The translations under genes were made by a program, and so were the position numbers. The notes under the pieces are model-generated. The model saw only the letters and a program-made list of their open reading frames with translations, made no database searches and was not told where the DNA came from. A DNA stretch of 64,000 nucleotides from CATQHS01 sp965203375 (lineage in GTDB: Bacteria > Actinomycetota > Acidimicrobiia > Acidimicrobiales > Aldehydirespiratoraceae), in contig OZ241886.1 in assembly GCA_965203375.1 (NCBI GenBank), positions 1,116,001-1,180,000 of the forward strand, given 5' to 3'. Position 1 is the first letter of the stretch; every line of letters begins with the position of its first letter. Of this stretch, positions 9,326 through 17,565 are shown one piece after another.

Positions 9326-10239
9326 CGAAGGCGACGACGACCGGTCGGCGGGGGGTGTGGGCCGCGCCCGAGGCCCTCACCGGCGCCGAGCTGGCGGCCC
9401 TGGCCCGGCGGATCGAGGAGCTCGGCTACTCCACCCTGTGGCTGGGCGAGACCTTCGGGCGCGACCCCTTCGCCCAGGCCGCCCACCTGGGAGCCGCGAC
9501 CTCCTCCATCGGGCTGGCCACCGGCATCGCCAACGTCTACAACCGCCACCCGGGGGCGATGAAGCAGGGCGCGCACACCCTGGCCGAGCAGACCGGGGGC
9601 CGGTTCACCCTGGGCCTGGGCGTGTCCAGCCCGGTCATCGTCGAGAAGATGCGGGGCCTCGACTACGGCAAGCCCCTGTCGTTCATGCGCTCCTATCTGG
9701 ACGCCATGGAGGAGTCCCGCTACACCGCGGCGGCGCCGGCTGAGCCGCCCCCGGTGGTGCTGGCCGCCCTGGGCTCCCGGATGCTGGAGCTGGCGGCCGA
9801 GCGCACCGCGGGCGCCCACTCCTACAACGTCACCCCCGACCACACCGAGGCGGCCCGCCGGATCATGGGGCCCGACGCCGGGCTGCACGTGGAGCAGAAG
9901 GTGATGCTCACCGGTGACGCCGAGCAGGCCCGGGCCACCGGGGCCGGGGTCTTGAAGTTCTACACCCGGGCCCCCGGCTACCGGAACTGCTGGCTGAGCC
10001 TGGGGTTCTCCGAGTCCGACATCGACGAGCCCTCCCCCCGGTTCGTCGACGCCATGGTGGCCTGGGGCGACGCCACCGCCATTGAGGCCCGGCTGGGCGA
10101 GCACCTCGACGCGGGCGCCACCAGCGTGTGCGTGCAGGTGCTGCACCCCGCGGCCGGCGTCGGCGCCTTCGACTACGACGCCCTGGAGGCGCTGGCCCCG
10201 CGGCCGGCGGCCCCGCCGTCCGGCTCGCCGCCGTCATGA
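9322..10239 (+). CDS. LLM-class (F420-dependent type) oxidoreductase
   Basis: A 305-residue luciferase-like TIM-barrel protein. The N-terminal half shows RRIEELGYSTLWLGETFGRDPFAQAA and TSSIGLATGIANVYNRHPGAMKQGAHTLAEQTGGRFTLGLGVSSP, typical of actinobacterial F420-dependent luciferase-like oxidoreductases of the TIGR03620 type. The middle PPVVLAALGSRMLELAAERTAGAHSYNV is also family-like. Substrate is unknown. The start ATG 9322 overlaps the stop of a short upstream minigene, and the stop overlaps another short reading frame before the epimerase gene. Cofactor choice (F420 versus FMN) cannot be settled by eye. Confidence 0.85.
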   Translation: MTKATTTGRRGVWAAPEALTGAELAALARRIEELGYSTLWLGETFGRDPFAQAAHLGAATSSIGLATGIANVYNRHPGAMKQGAHTLAEQTGGRFTLGLGVSSPVIVEKMRGLDYGKPLSFMRSYLDAMEESRYTAAAPAEPPPVVLAALGSRMLELAAERTAGAHSYNVTPDHTEAARRIMGPDAGLHVEQKVMLTGDAEQARATGAGVLKFYTRAPGYRNCWLSLGFSESDIDEPSPRFVDAMVAWGDATAIEARLGEHLDAGATSVCVQVLHPAAGVGAFDYDALEALAPRPAAPPSGSPPS

Positions 10240-10268
10240 AGGTCCAATCAATGAGGGTTCGATCATGA
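10236..10268 (+). repeat. Triplicated start junction before the epimerase gene (10-codon minigene)
   Basis: ATG 10236 overlaps the preceding stop (ATGA) and opens MKVQSMRVRS, ending at TGA 10266-10268, which overlaps ATG 10265 of the epimerase (MKVMVTG). Starts TCATGAAGGTC, TCAATGAGGGTT and TCATGAAGGTC at 10234, 10248 and 10263 show three short copies of the junction. Confidence 0.6.
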
Positions 10269-11314
10269 AGGTCATGGTCACCGGGGCCACCGGGTTCGTC
10301 GGCGCCCACGCCGTCCGGGCCCTGGCCGAGGCCGGCCACCAGGTGCGGGCCCTGGTCCGCACCCCGGCCAAGCTGGAGACGGTCACCGCCCGGGCCGGGG
10401 TGGACATCGAAGCCCTCGAGGTCGTGAACGGCGACATCACCGACGCCGCCGCGGTGGACGAAGCCGTCGACGGCTGCGACGCGGCCGTGCATGCCGCCGC
10501 CGTGGTGGGGACGGACCCGAGCCGGGCGGCCGAGATAGAGGCCGTCAACCTGTCCGGCGCTGCCAACGTGCTCGACGCGGCCGTCGCCGCGGGCTGCGAC
10601 CCCGTCGTCCACATCTCCACCGCCATGGCCCTGTACCCGTTCACCACCGACCCGGTCACCGCAGACCACCCGGTGGGGAAGGCCCGGTCGGCCTATGCCG
10701 CCACCAAGGCCCAGTGCGAAGTCCTGGCCCGCTCCCACCAAGAGGCCGGGCACCCGGTGGTGATCGTCTACCCGGCTCTGGTGATCGGCCCCGACGACTA
10801 CGGCGGCTCCAGCCAGTTCAGGCCGATGCAACTCTGGCTGTCCAAGCCGTTCCCCCGGGCCAAGGGGTACGTCATGAGCTTCGTGGATGTGCGCGACATC
10901 GCCGCCGTGGTGGCCGCGGCCATGAGGCCGGGCCGGGGCCCCAAGCGCTACATCATGTTCGGGCACTTCCTGGACGCCGCCGAGCACTTGGAGGTGATGA
11001 GCCGGGTGACGGGCCGATCCCTGAAGTCGGTGCCGATGCCCCGGGCGGCCTTCCGGGTGATGGGGTGGGTCGGAGACCTGATCGGCAGGCTGGGCCGGTC
11101 GCCGCTGGTGACCTCCGAGGGCGTCGGCTACATGTTCAACTTCTCCGCCGGCGACAACTCCGCCACCGAGGCCGACACCGGCGTGAGGCTGCGGCCGGTG
11201 GAGGAGTCGTTCCGAGACGCCATCGCCTGGATGCACCGCGAGGGGCATCTGACCGACGCCCAGGCCGGGGCGCTGGCCTCGGGCGCCGGCGGCGCTGTCA
11301 CAGGGGGCCCGTAG
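10265..11314 (+). CDS. NAD(P)-dependent epimerase/extended short-chain dehydrogenase
   Basis: A 349-residue extended SDR. It has the Rossmann motif VTGATGFVGAHAVRALAEAGHQVRALVR at the N-terminus, GDITD, AVHAAAVVG, a Ser in HISTAMALYP, and the catalytic YxxxK as SAYAATKAQ. FVDVRDIAAVVAAA later in the chain matches 3-beta-HSD/epimerase-like members. Substrate is not predictable; members of this group act on nucleotide sugars, flavonoid-like compounds or steroids. It follows the LLM oxidoreductase with a short duplicated junction, suggesting co-translation. The last residues (ASGAGGAVTGGP) look like a low-complexity extension. Confidence 0.85.
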   Translation: MKVMVTGATGFVGAHAVRALAEAGHQVRALVRTPAKLETVTARAGVDIEALEVVNGDITDAAAVDEAVDGCDAAVHAAAVVGTDPSRAAEIEAVNLSGAANVLDAAVAAGCDPVVHISTAMALYPFTTDPVTADHPVGKARSAYAATKAQCEVLARSHQEAGHPVVIVYPALVIGPDDYGGSSQFRPMQLWLSKPFPRAKGYVMSFVDVRDIAAVVAAAMRPGRGPKRYIMFGHFLDAAEHLEVMSRVTGRSLKSVPMPRAAFRVMGWVGDLIGRLGRSPLVTSEGVGYMFNFSAGDNSATEADTGVRLRPVEESFRDAIAWMHREGHLTDAQAGALASGAGGAVTGGP

Positions 11315-11324
11315 CTTCGGCGGT

Positions 11325-11981
11325 GTGCCGACCGCCCCACCAGACATCCGCCGAACCGACGACTCCCGAGCCGGCACCCGCGGGACTGACGTCCGTGGGA
11401 CCGGTGCCCGCCGATCCGCTCGCAAGGCCGGCGCCCGCGGGACAGCCCGAGAGGCGATTGCCGCCGTCCGAGCCGTCGAAGTGGCGGGGCTCGACGACTT
11501 CGGGGCATGCTGGGTTCACGCCGGGGAGGCCGCGGCCATGATCCGCTCGCTCAAGTACGGCCGCTCCACCGCGCTGGTGACGACGATCGCCGGCCGGATG
11601 GCGGAGGTGGCCCCCGCGGCGGACGTGGTCACCTGGGCGCCGTGTACGCCGGAGCGCCGCCGGCGCCGGGGCTTCGACCCGGCCGAACTGCTGGCCCGGG
11701 CCCTGGCCCGCCGGCTGGGCCTGCCGGTCCGCTCCTGCCTGCGCCGGCTCGACCGGCAGCCCCAGACCGCCCGCAGCCGGGCCGGGCGGCTGGCCGGCCC
11801 CGACCTGACGGCCCGGAAGGGCCGGATCGGCGGCCGGGTGCTGGTGGTGGACGACGTCTGCACCACCGGCTCGACCCTCAGGGCGGCCGCCGCCGCGCTG
11901 CGCGCCGGCGGCGCTAGCTCGGTGGCCGCCGCGGTGGCCACCGTCTCCGGCAAGCTGCCGCCGCGCCGATCGTCGCCATGA
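11325..11981 (+). CDS. ComF-type phosphoribosyltransferase
   Basis: A 218-residue protein with ComF features: SLKYGRSTALV, TWAPCTPERRRRRGFDPAELLARALA, RLDRQPQTARSRAGR, and the PRPP-binding loop VLVVDDVCTTGSTLRAAAAAL. The N-terminal four-cysteine zinc finger of ComF is absent. Instead residues 10-45 are encoded by imperfect repeats of CCGGCGCCCGCGGGAC, so the true start may be further in. GTG 11325 follows TAGCTT (11312-11317) by 7 nt, consistent with a leaderless transcript. ComF members aid DNA uptake in competent bacteria, but in most actinobacteria the role is unclear. It precedes hpf and secA as in mycobacteria (from memory). Confidence 0.8.
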   Translation: MPTAPPDIRRTDDSRAGTRGTDVRGTGARRSARKAGARGTAREAIAAVRAVEVAGLDDFGACWVHAGEAAAMIRSLKYGRSTALVTTIAGRMAEVAPAADVVTWAPCTPERRRRRGFDPAELLARALARRLGLPVRSCLRRLDRQPQTARSRAGRLAGPDLTARKGRIGGRVLVVDDVCTTGSTLRAAAAALRAGGASSVAAAVATVSGKLPPRRSSP

Positions 11982-12116
11982 CTGCGCCAGGTCAGCCGCA
12001 GCGCCCGCCGCCGGGGCCATGTCGGGTCGTGGCCGCGGCAACGCCCGTCGCCGGGGCCCCAACCCGGCGGGCAGCCTCTACCATGAGCACCCCAGCGGCG
12101 AGCCCGGAGGTCGGGA

Positions 12117-12584
12117 ATGGATGTCTCCATCAGCAGCAGGCACCTGACCGTCACGCCCAAGCTGGAGGAAGCCATCCGGACCAAGATCGGTCATCTCGAC
12201 CGGTTCCTGCCCGAGCTGGACAAGGCCACCGTCCATCTCGACGAGGCCCGCAACCCCCGCATAACCAACCGGGAGGTCTGCGAGGTCACCCTGTCGGGCC
12301 ACGGGCACCGCCTGCGCTGCAAGGTGCAGGCCCCCGACCCCCTGACGGCCGTCGACCGGGCCGAGGCCAAGCTGGAGCGCCAGATCCGCAAGCTCCGCAC
12401 CAAGCTCCAGAAGCGCCACCACGGCCGGGGCGACACCATCCGCAACCCCCGCAGACGGTCTAGGGGAGCCGTGGGCAGGGGCGGGCGGTCCGCGGGCGAC
12501 GCCATCGAAGGCCCCGGCGGCGGATCACCCGGAGGCGGCGGATCACCCGGCGGCGGATCACCCGGCGGCGGGCAAGCGGGCTGA
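12117..12584 (+). CDS. hpf: Ribosome hibernation promoting factor / translation inhibitor
   Basis: A 155-residue protein. The N-terminal about 100 residues (MDVSISSRHLTVTPKLEEAI, KATVHLDEARNP, VTLSGHGHRLRCKVQAPD, AVDRAEAKLERQIRKLRTKL) match the HPF/RaiA fold that binds the 30S subunit decoding region and silences ribosomes in stress or stationary phase. The usual C-terminal dimerisation domain of long HPF is missing; in its place is a basic then Gly/Ser/Pro tail (GGGSPGGGGSPGGGSPGG) encoded by three 15-bp repeats. GGAGG lies about 10 nt before ATG 12117. secA follows 9 bp downstream. Confidence 0.9.
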   Translation: MDVSISSRHLTVTPKLEEAIRTKIGHLDRFLPELDKATVHLDEARNPRITNREVCEVTLSGHGHRLRCKVQAPDPLTAVDRAEAKLERQIRKLRTKLQKRHHGRGDTIRNPRRRSRGAVGRGGRSAGDAIEGPGGGSPGGGGSPGGGSPGGGQAG

Positions 12585-12593
12585 GTCGGGCCG

Positions 12594-15350
12594 ATGTCGC
12601 TGTTCAAGCGGGTGCTGCGCTCCGGGGAGGGCCGCAAGCTCAAAGCCCTGGCCGCCCTGGTTCCCGACATCAATGCCCTGGAGCCGGAGATGCAGCGCCT
12701 CGACGACGCCGCCCTGAAGGCCCGCACCGGCGAGTTTCGCGGCCGGCTCGACAACGGGGCCGAGCCCGACGACCTGCTGGTGGAGGTCTTCGCCACCGTG
12801 CGGGAGGCCGCGGTCCGGGTTCTGGGCCAGCGCCACTACGACGTGCAGCTCATCGGGGGCGCGGCCCTGCACCTGGGCTGGGTGGCCGAGATGAAGACCG
12901 GCGAGGGCAAGACCCTCACCTCCACCCTGCCCATATACCTGAGCGGCCTCACCGGCCGGGGCGTTCACGTGGTGACCGTCAACGAGTACCTGGCCGGGCG
13001 GGACGCCGAGTGGATGGGGCAGGTCTACAAGTGGCTGGGCCTGAGCGTGGGGCTGATCGTCAGCGGCCCCCACGGCGCCGACCACAAGCGGGCCCAGTAC
13101 GCCTGCGACGTCACCTACGGCACCAACAACGAGCTGGGGTTCGACTACCTGCGCGACAACATGGCCATGTCGGCGGACCACCAGGTGCAGCGGGGCCACC
13201 ACTACTGCATCGTCGATGAGATCGACTCCATCCTCATCGACGAGGCCCGCACCCCGCTGATCATCAGCGGGCGGGTGGCCGAGGCGGCCAGCATCTACAC
13301 CCGCTTCGCCGGCATCGCCCGGGGCCTGCAGCGCGACATCCACTACGAGGTGGACGAGGAGAAGCGCACCGTCGCCCCCCTCGAGGACGGGGTCCACGCG
13401 GTGGAGAAGACCCTGGGGGTGGACAACCTCTACGACCTGGCCGCCCAGAACCTGGTCCACCAGCTCCAGGCCGCGCTGCGGGCCAAGGAGCTGTACAAGC
13501 GGGACCGCGACTACATCGTGGACCGCAACCAGGTGAAGATCGTCGACGAGTTCACCGGCCGGGTGCTGGAGGGCCGGCGGTGGTCCGACGGCATCCACCA
13601 GGCGGTGGAGGCCAAGGAGGGGGTGGCCATCAAGGAGGAGAACCAGACCCTGGCCACCATCACCCTCCAGAACTACTACCGCCTCTACGAGCGCCTGGCC
13701 GGCATGACCGGCACGGCCGAGACCGAGGCCAGCGAGCTGATGTCCACCTACGGGCTGCACGTGGTGCCCGTCCCCACCCACCGCACCATGATCCGCGACG
13801 ACCGGGCCGACCTCATCTACAAGACCGAGGACGCCAAGTTCGACGCCTGCGTCGCCGACCTGGCCGAGCGCTACGAGCGGGGCCAGCCCGTGCTGGTGGG
13901 CACGGTGTCGGTGGACAAGTCCGAGAAGCTGTCCCGCCAGCTCGACAAGGTCGGCATCCCCCACGAGGTGCTCAACGCCAAGCAGCACCACCGCGAGGCC
14001 GAGATAGTGGCCCAGGCCGGGCGGCTCAGCGCCATCACCGTGGCCACCAACATGGCCGGCCGGGGCGTCGACATCCTGCTGGGCGGCAACCCCGAGGGCC
14101 TGGCCAGGCGCGACCTGCGGGCCGAGGGCCTCGACCCCGCCGACGAGGAGGGGGCGGCCCGCCTGGACGAGCTCACCGCCAAGCACGCCGCCACCACCGA
14201 CGCCGAGCGGGAGCGGGTGATCGAGCTGGGCGGCCTCTACGTGCTGGGCACCGAGCGCCACGAGAGCCGCCGGATCGACAACCAGCTCCGGGGCCGGTCG
14301 GGCCGCCAGGGCGACCCGGGCGAGAGCCGGTTCTACCTGTCGCTGGAGGACGACCTGATGCGCCTGTTCGCCACCGGGGCCATGAGCTGGGTGATGGACA
14401 AGGCCCTGCCCGAGGACACGCCCATCGAGGCGTCCATGGTCACCAAGGCCATCGAGCGGGCCCAGAACACCGTGGAGCAGCGCAACGCCGAGATCCGCAA
14501 GAACGTCCTCAAATACGACGAGGTGATGAACGAGCAGCGCAAGGTGATCTACAAGCGCCGGGGCCAGATACTCGGCGGTGCCGACCTGTCCGACGATGCG
14601 GTGCAGCACCTGGAGGAGGCCATCGCCGGCGCGGTGGGGACCTACTGCGTCTCCGACTACCGCGAGGAGTGGGACCTCGACGCCCTGGCCACCGAGGCCT
14701 CCGGGCTGTGGCCCGGCGGGGTGGACGCCGAGCGGCTGGCCGAGGGCCAGACCGTCGGCGAGCTGGCCGAGACGCTGGCCGGGGTCGGCCGCCGCCACTA
14801 CGAGCAGCGCACCGCCGAGGTGGGCGCCGAGGTGATGCGCCAGGTCGAGCGGCATGTGATGCTGTGGGTGATCGACCAGAAGTGGCGCCAGCACCTCCGG
14901 GAGATGGACCACCTGCGGGAGGGCATCCACCTGCGGGCCATGGGCCAGAAGGACCCGGCCACCGAGTGGCAGCGCGAGGGCTTCGAGATGTTCGGCTCGA
15001 TGATGACCAGCATCGCCATGGACTTCGTGCGCCACGTGATGCACGTCCAGGTGGGCGAGCCCGACCGGGCCCGGGCCGAGCCCCGGCTGGTGGGGGTCAG
15101 CGCGGCCAAAGTCGAGGCCGGCCCCCGGGCCGCGGCCCTCTCCGCCGCCGGCGCTGGCGTCTCCGCCCCGGCCGCCGCGGCGACGGCCACCGCGGTCACC
15201 GCCGGCGGCGGGCCGCAGAGGGCGCCGGCCCAGACGCCGGTGGTGCGCAGCGAGCTGGAGAAGGTGGGCCGCAACGCCCCCTGCCCCTGCGGCAGCGGCC
15301 GCAAGTTCAAGCAGTGCCACGGCCGCCCCGGCTCGGGCTCGGCCGCCTGA
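12594..15350 (+). CDS. secA: Preprotein translocase ATPase SecA
   Basis: A 918-residue cytosolic/peripheral membrane ATPase that drives proteins through SecYEG. It has Walker A in AEMKTGEGKTLTSTLPIYL, the motor motif IVDEIDSILIDEARTPLIISG, GMTGTAETEASEL, NMAGRGVDILLGGNPEGL, and LRGRSGRQGDPGESRFYLSLEDDLM. The C-terminal zinc finger GRNAPCPCGSGRKFKQCHG is complete, so it should bind SecB-like or lipid/ribosome partners in the usual way. Before that finger is an Ala-rich linker (about residues 840-890). It follows hpf by 9 bp and the order hpf-secA is conserved in actinobacteria. Confidence 0.98.
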   Translation: MSLFKRVLRSGEGRKLKALAALVPDINALEPEMQRLDDAALKARTGEFRGRLDNGAEPDDLLVEVFATVREAAVRVLGQRHYDVQLIGGAALHLGWVAEMKTGEGKTLTSTLPIYLSGLTGRGVHVVTVNEYLAGRDAEWMGQVYKWLGLSVGLIVSGPHGADHKRAQYACDVTYGTNNELGFDYLRDNMAMSADHQVQRGHHYCIVDEIDSILIDEARTPLIISGRVAEAASIYTRFAGIARGLQRDIHYEVDEEKRTVAPLEDGVHAVEKTLGVDNLYDLAAQNLVHQLQAALRAKELYKRDRDYIVDRNQVKIVDEFTGRVLEGRRWSDGIHQAVEAKEGVAIKEENQTLATITLQNYYRLYERLAGMTGTAETEASELMSTYGLHVVPVPTHRTMIRDDRADLIYKTEDAKFDACVADLAERYERGQPVLVGTVSVDKSEKLSRQLDKVGIPHEVLNAKQHHREAEIVAQAGRLSAITVATNMAGRGVDILLGGNPEGLARRDLRAEGLDPADEEGAARLDELTAKHAATTDAERERVIELGGLYVLGTERHESRRIDNQLRGRSGRQGDPGESRFYLSLEDDLMRLFATGAMSWVMDKALPEDTPIEASMVTKAIERAQNTVEQRNAEIRKNVLKYDEVMNEQRKVIYKRRGQILGGADLSDDAVQHLEEAIAGAVGTYCVSDYREEWDLDALATEASGLWPGGVDAERLAEGQTVGELAETLAGVGRRHYEQRTAEVGAEVMRQVERHVMLWVIDQKWRQHLREMDHLREGIHLRAMGQKDPATEWQREGFEMFGSMMTSIAMDFVRHVMHVQVGEPDRARAEPRLVGVSAAKVEAGPRAAALSAAGAGVSAPAAAATATAVTAGGGPQRAPAQTPVVRSELEKVGRNAPCPCGSGRKFKQCHGRPGSGSAA

Positions 15351-15410
15351 CGATGGCCGCCCTCTTGCCTTCGGCGCAGGCTTCGGGCCGCGGCCGTCCC
15401 GGCTCGGGCG
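15321..15410 (+). repeat. Duplicated secA 3' end in the secA/prfB spacer
   Basis: GGCCGCCCCGGCTCGGGC at 15321-15338 near the secA end recurs as GGCCGTCCCGGCTCGGGC at 15392-15409, 71 bp on. An ATG at 15353 opens a 35-codon frame through the copy that ends at TGA 15458-15460, just before prfB. This fits the junction-duplication pattern but is less clear than others. Confidence 0.45.
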
Positions 15411-15463
15411 CTCCGCGGGTCCCGGGCCCCCTCCGTTCGGGCGCGGCTGCCCCGGATTGAGCG

Positions 15464-16573
15464 GTGCAGGACTTCTCCGACCGGCTCCGCAGGCTGCGGG
15501 GCCGGCTAGATGAGGCTGAGGCCTACCTGCGGATCGGGGCCCTGCGGACCCGCCGCCCCCAGCTCGAGGCCGAGGTGTCCCGCCCCGACCTGTGGGACGA
15601 CCAAGACCGGGCCCGGGCGCTGACCTCGGAGCTGGCCGCGGTGGCCGAGGACATCGAGCTGTTCGACCGGCTGGCCGCCGACCTGTCCGACGCCGAGACC
15701 CTCAACCAGTTGGCGGTGGAGGAGGGCGACGACTCCCCGGAGGCCGAGATCGCCGCCGCCGCGTCCGCGCTGGAGCGGCGCTTCGACGAGCTGGAATTGC
15801 GGTCCCTGTTCTCCGGCGAGTTCGACGAGCGCGACGCCGTCTGCCAGATCAAGTCGGGCGAGGGCGGCACCGACGCCCAGGACTGGGCCGAGATGCTCAT
15901 GCGCATGTACGCCCGCTGGGCCGAGCGCCGGGGCTTCGGCCTGGAGGTGACGGCGGTGTCCGAGGGCACCGAGGCCGGCCTGAGCAGCGTCGAGTTCATC
16001 CTCAAGGGCCGCTGCGCCTACGGGTGGATGCAGTCCGAGCACGGAGTCCACCGCCTGGTGCGGATCTCGCCGTTCAATAACGAGGGCAAGCGCCAGACCG
16101 CCTTCGCCGCGGTGCAGGTGGCCCCGTTCTTCGAGGAGATGTCGGCTGAGATCGACATCGACGAGAAGGACCTGCGGGTCGACACCTACCGCTCCTCGGG
16201 GGCCGGGGGCCAGCACGTCAACGTGACCGACTCGGCGGTGAGGATCACCCACCTGCCCACCGGGCTGGTGACGAGCTGCCAGAACGAGCGCAGCCAGCAC
16301 CAGAACAAGGAGCGGGCCATGCAGATGATGGCGGCCAAGCTGCTGGACCTGGAGCGCAAGAAGCGGGAGGCCGAGATCGCCGGCATCACCGGCGAGCAGC
16401 AGAACGTGGGCTTCGGCAGCCAGATCCGCAACTACGTGCTGCAGCCCTACCAGTTGGTGAAGGACCTGCGGTCCGAGCGGGAGACCTCCGACGTGGACGG
16501 CGTGCTGGGCGGCGACCTCGACGCCCTGATGGAGACCTGGCTGCGCTGGAGCCGGGCCCGGGCCGAGCCCTGA
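15464..16573 (+). CDS. prfB: Peptide chain release factor 2
   Basis: A 369-residue class I release factor that reads UGA/UAA stop codons and triggers peptidyl-tRNA hydrolysis on the ribosome. The peptide anticodon SPF occurs in VHRLVRISPFN, and the catalytic GGQ in YRSSGAGGQHVNVTDSAVRITHLP. The frame is continuous from GTG 15464, so the programmed +1 frameshift with an internal UGA seen in many prfB genes is absent. Length matches complete RF2. It is followed by a fourfold repeat of its own 3' end, then ftsE and ftsX, the usual actinobacterial order. Confidence 0.96.
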   Translation: MQDFSDRLRRLRGRLDEAEAYLRIGALRTRRPQLEAEVSRPDLWDDQDRARALTSELAAVAEDIELFDRLAADLSDAETLNQLAVEEGDDSPEAEIAAAASALERRFDELELRSLFSGEFDERDAVCQIKSGEGGTDAQDWAEMLMRMYARWAERRGFGLEVTAVSEGTEAGLSSVEFILKGRCAYGWMQSEHGVHRLVRISPFNNEGKRQTAFAAVQVAPFFEEMSAEIDIDEKDLRVDTYRSSGAGGQHVNVTDSAVRITHLPTGLVTSCQNERSQHQNKERAMQMMAAKLLDLERKKREAEIAGITGEQQNVGFGSQIRNYVLQPYQLVKDLRSERETSDVDGVLGGDLDALMETWLRWSRARAEP

Positions 16574-16671
16574 CGCCGCCGCATCGGCTCCGGCCAGCCC
16601 TGACGCCGCCCCATAGGCCTCGGCTGGCTCTGGTGCCGCCGGATGGGACCCGGGCCGAGTCCTGACGCCGC
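16566..16671 (+). repeat. Four tandem copies of the prfB stop region
   Basis: AGCCCTGACGCCGC at 16566-16579 (prfB end plus downstream) recurs at 16596-16609, as a diverged form at 16626-16639, and at 16658-16671, with periods of about 30, 30 and 32 bp. Unlike other junctions the ftsE start is not part of the unit. Confidence 0.75.
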
Positions 16672-16740
16672 TGGCGGATTGACGCAGACGGCGGCGGCCC
16701 CCCTGGTACGGTCGGGCTGCCCCTTTAGCAGAGGACCGGC

Positions 16741-17418
16741 ATGATCAAGCTCGAGAGCGTCACGAAGGTGTACAAGGGCGACGTCGTGGCCGTCCGGGAC
16801 GCCAGCATCTCCATCGCCAAGGGCGAGTTCGTGTTCTTGGTCGGGCCGTCCGGGTCGGGCAAGTCCACCTTCATCCGGCTGCTGAACCGCGAGGAGGTGG
16901 CCCAGCACGGCCGGGTGTTCGTGGCCGGCCGGGAGGTGGGGTCCATGAGTTCGTGGCGGGTCCCGTACCTGCGCCGCAACATCGGCTTCATCTTCCAGGA
17001 CTTCAAGCTGCTGCCCAAGAAGACGGTGGGCGAGAACGTGGCCTTCGCCCTGGAGGTGATCGGCAAGCCCCGCCACGTGATCCGCCAGCAGGTCCCCGCC
17101 ATCCTGGAGCTGGTCGGGCTGCAGCGCAAGATGGACCGCTTTCCCGACGAACTCTCCGGGGGCGAGCAGCAGCGGGTCTCGATCGCCCGGGCCTTCGTGA
17201 ACCGGCCGCTGATCATGCTGGCCGACGAGCCCACCGGCAACCTCGACCCCCAGACCTCCGACGGCATCATGCGCCTGCTCGACCGCATCAACCAGACCGG
17301 CACCACCGTGGTCATGGCCTCCCACGACCGGGGCATCGTCGACACCATGCGCCGGCGGGTGGTGGAGCTCGACCGGGGCGTGATCGTCCGCGATCAGGCC
17401 CGGGGCGTATACGAATAG
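16741..17418 (+). CDS. ftsE: Cell division ATP-binding protein FtsE
   Basis: A 225-residue ABC ATPase which with FtsX forms a membrane complex that activates peptidoglycan hydrolases at the septum. It has Walker A GPSGSGKSTFIRLLNREE, the Q-loop FIFQDFKLLPKKT, the signature LSGGEQQRVSIARAFVNRPLI, Walker B IMLADEPTGNLDP, and the switch His in VVMASHDRG. The start ATG 16741 aligns with the family (IKLESVTKVYKGDVVAVRD). Its last codons (TAC GAA TAG) are copied twice in the spacer before ftsX. Confidence 0.97.
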   Translation: MIKLESVTKVYKGDVVAVRDASISIAKGEFVFLVGPSGSGKSTFIRLLNREEVAQHGRVFVAGREVGSMSSWRVPYLRRNIGFIFQDFKLLPKKTVGENVAFALEVIGKPRHVIRQQVPAILELVGLQRKMDRFPDELSGGEQQRVSIARAFVNRPLIMLADEPTGNLDPQTSDGIMRLLDRINQTGTTVVMASHDRGIVDTMRRRVVELDRGVIVRDQARGVYE

Positions 17419-17565
17419 CCGCCCGTGCTCAGCTTCCCGCCGCGCCGCTCCCGGGCCATTGCCGGGCTAGTCCGAAGCGAATAGCCGCTCATGCTCAGCT
17501 TCTCGCCGCGCCGCCCCCGGGTTGCCACCGGGCTTCGTCGAGGCGAATAGCTAACCGTGCTCAGC
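17416..17565 (+). repeat. ftsE/ftsX junction: three 66-bp copies with two 19-codon minigenes
   Basis: Three start copies lie exactly 66 bp apart: GTG 17425, ATG 17491 and GTG 17557 (ftsX), each followed by CTCAGC. The first two open MLSFPPRRSRAIAGLVRSE and MLSFSPRRPRVATGLRRGE, and both end in GAA TAG, the end of ftsE. Each minigene therefore joins the start of FtsX (MLS) to the end of FtsE (E then stop). Both frames have stayed open despite divergence. Confidence 0.85.

Noticed and set aside
12558..15320. 920-codon minus-strand frame
   Set aside because: Exact antisense shadow of secA, with no domain features.
15464..15560. Programmed frameshift in prfB
   Set aside because: The RF2 frame is continuous from GTG 15464 with no internal UGA, so no frameshift is needed.
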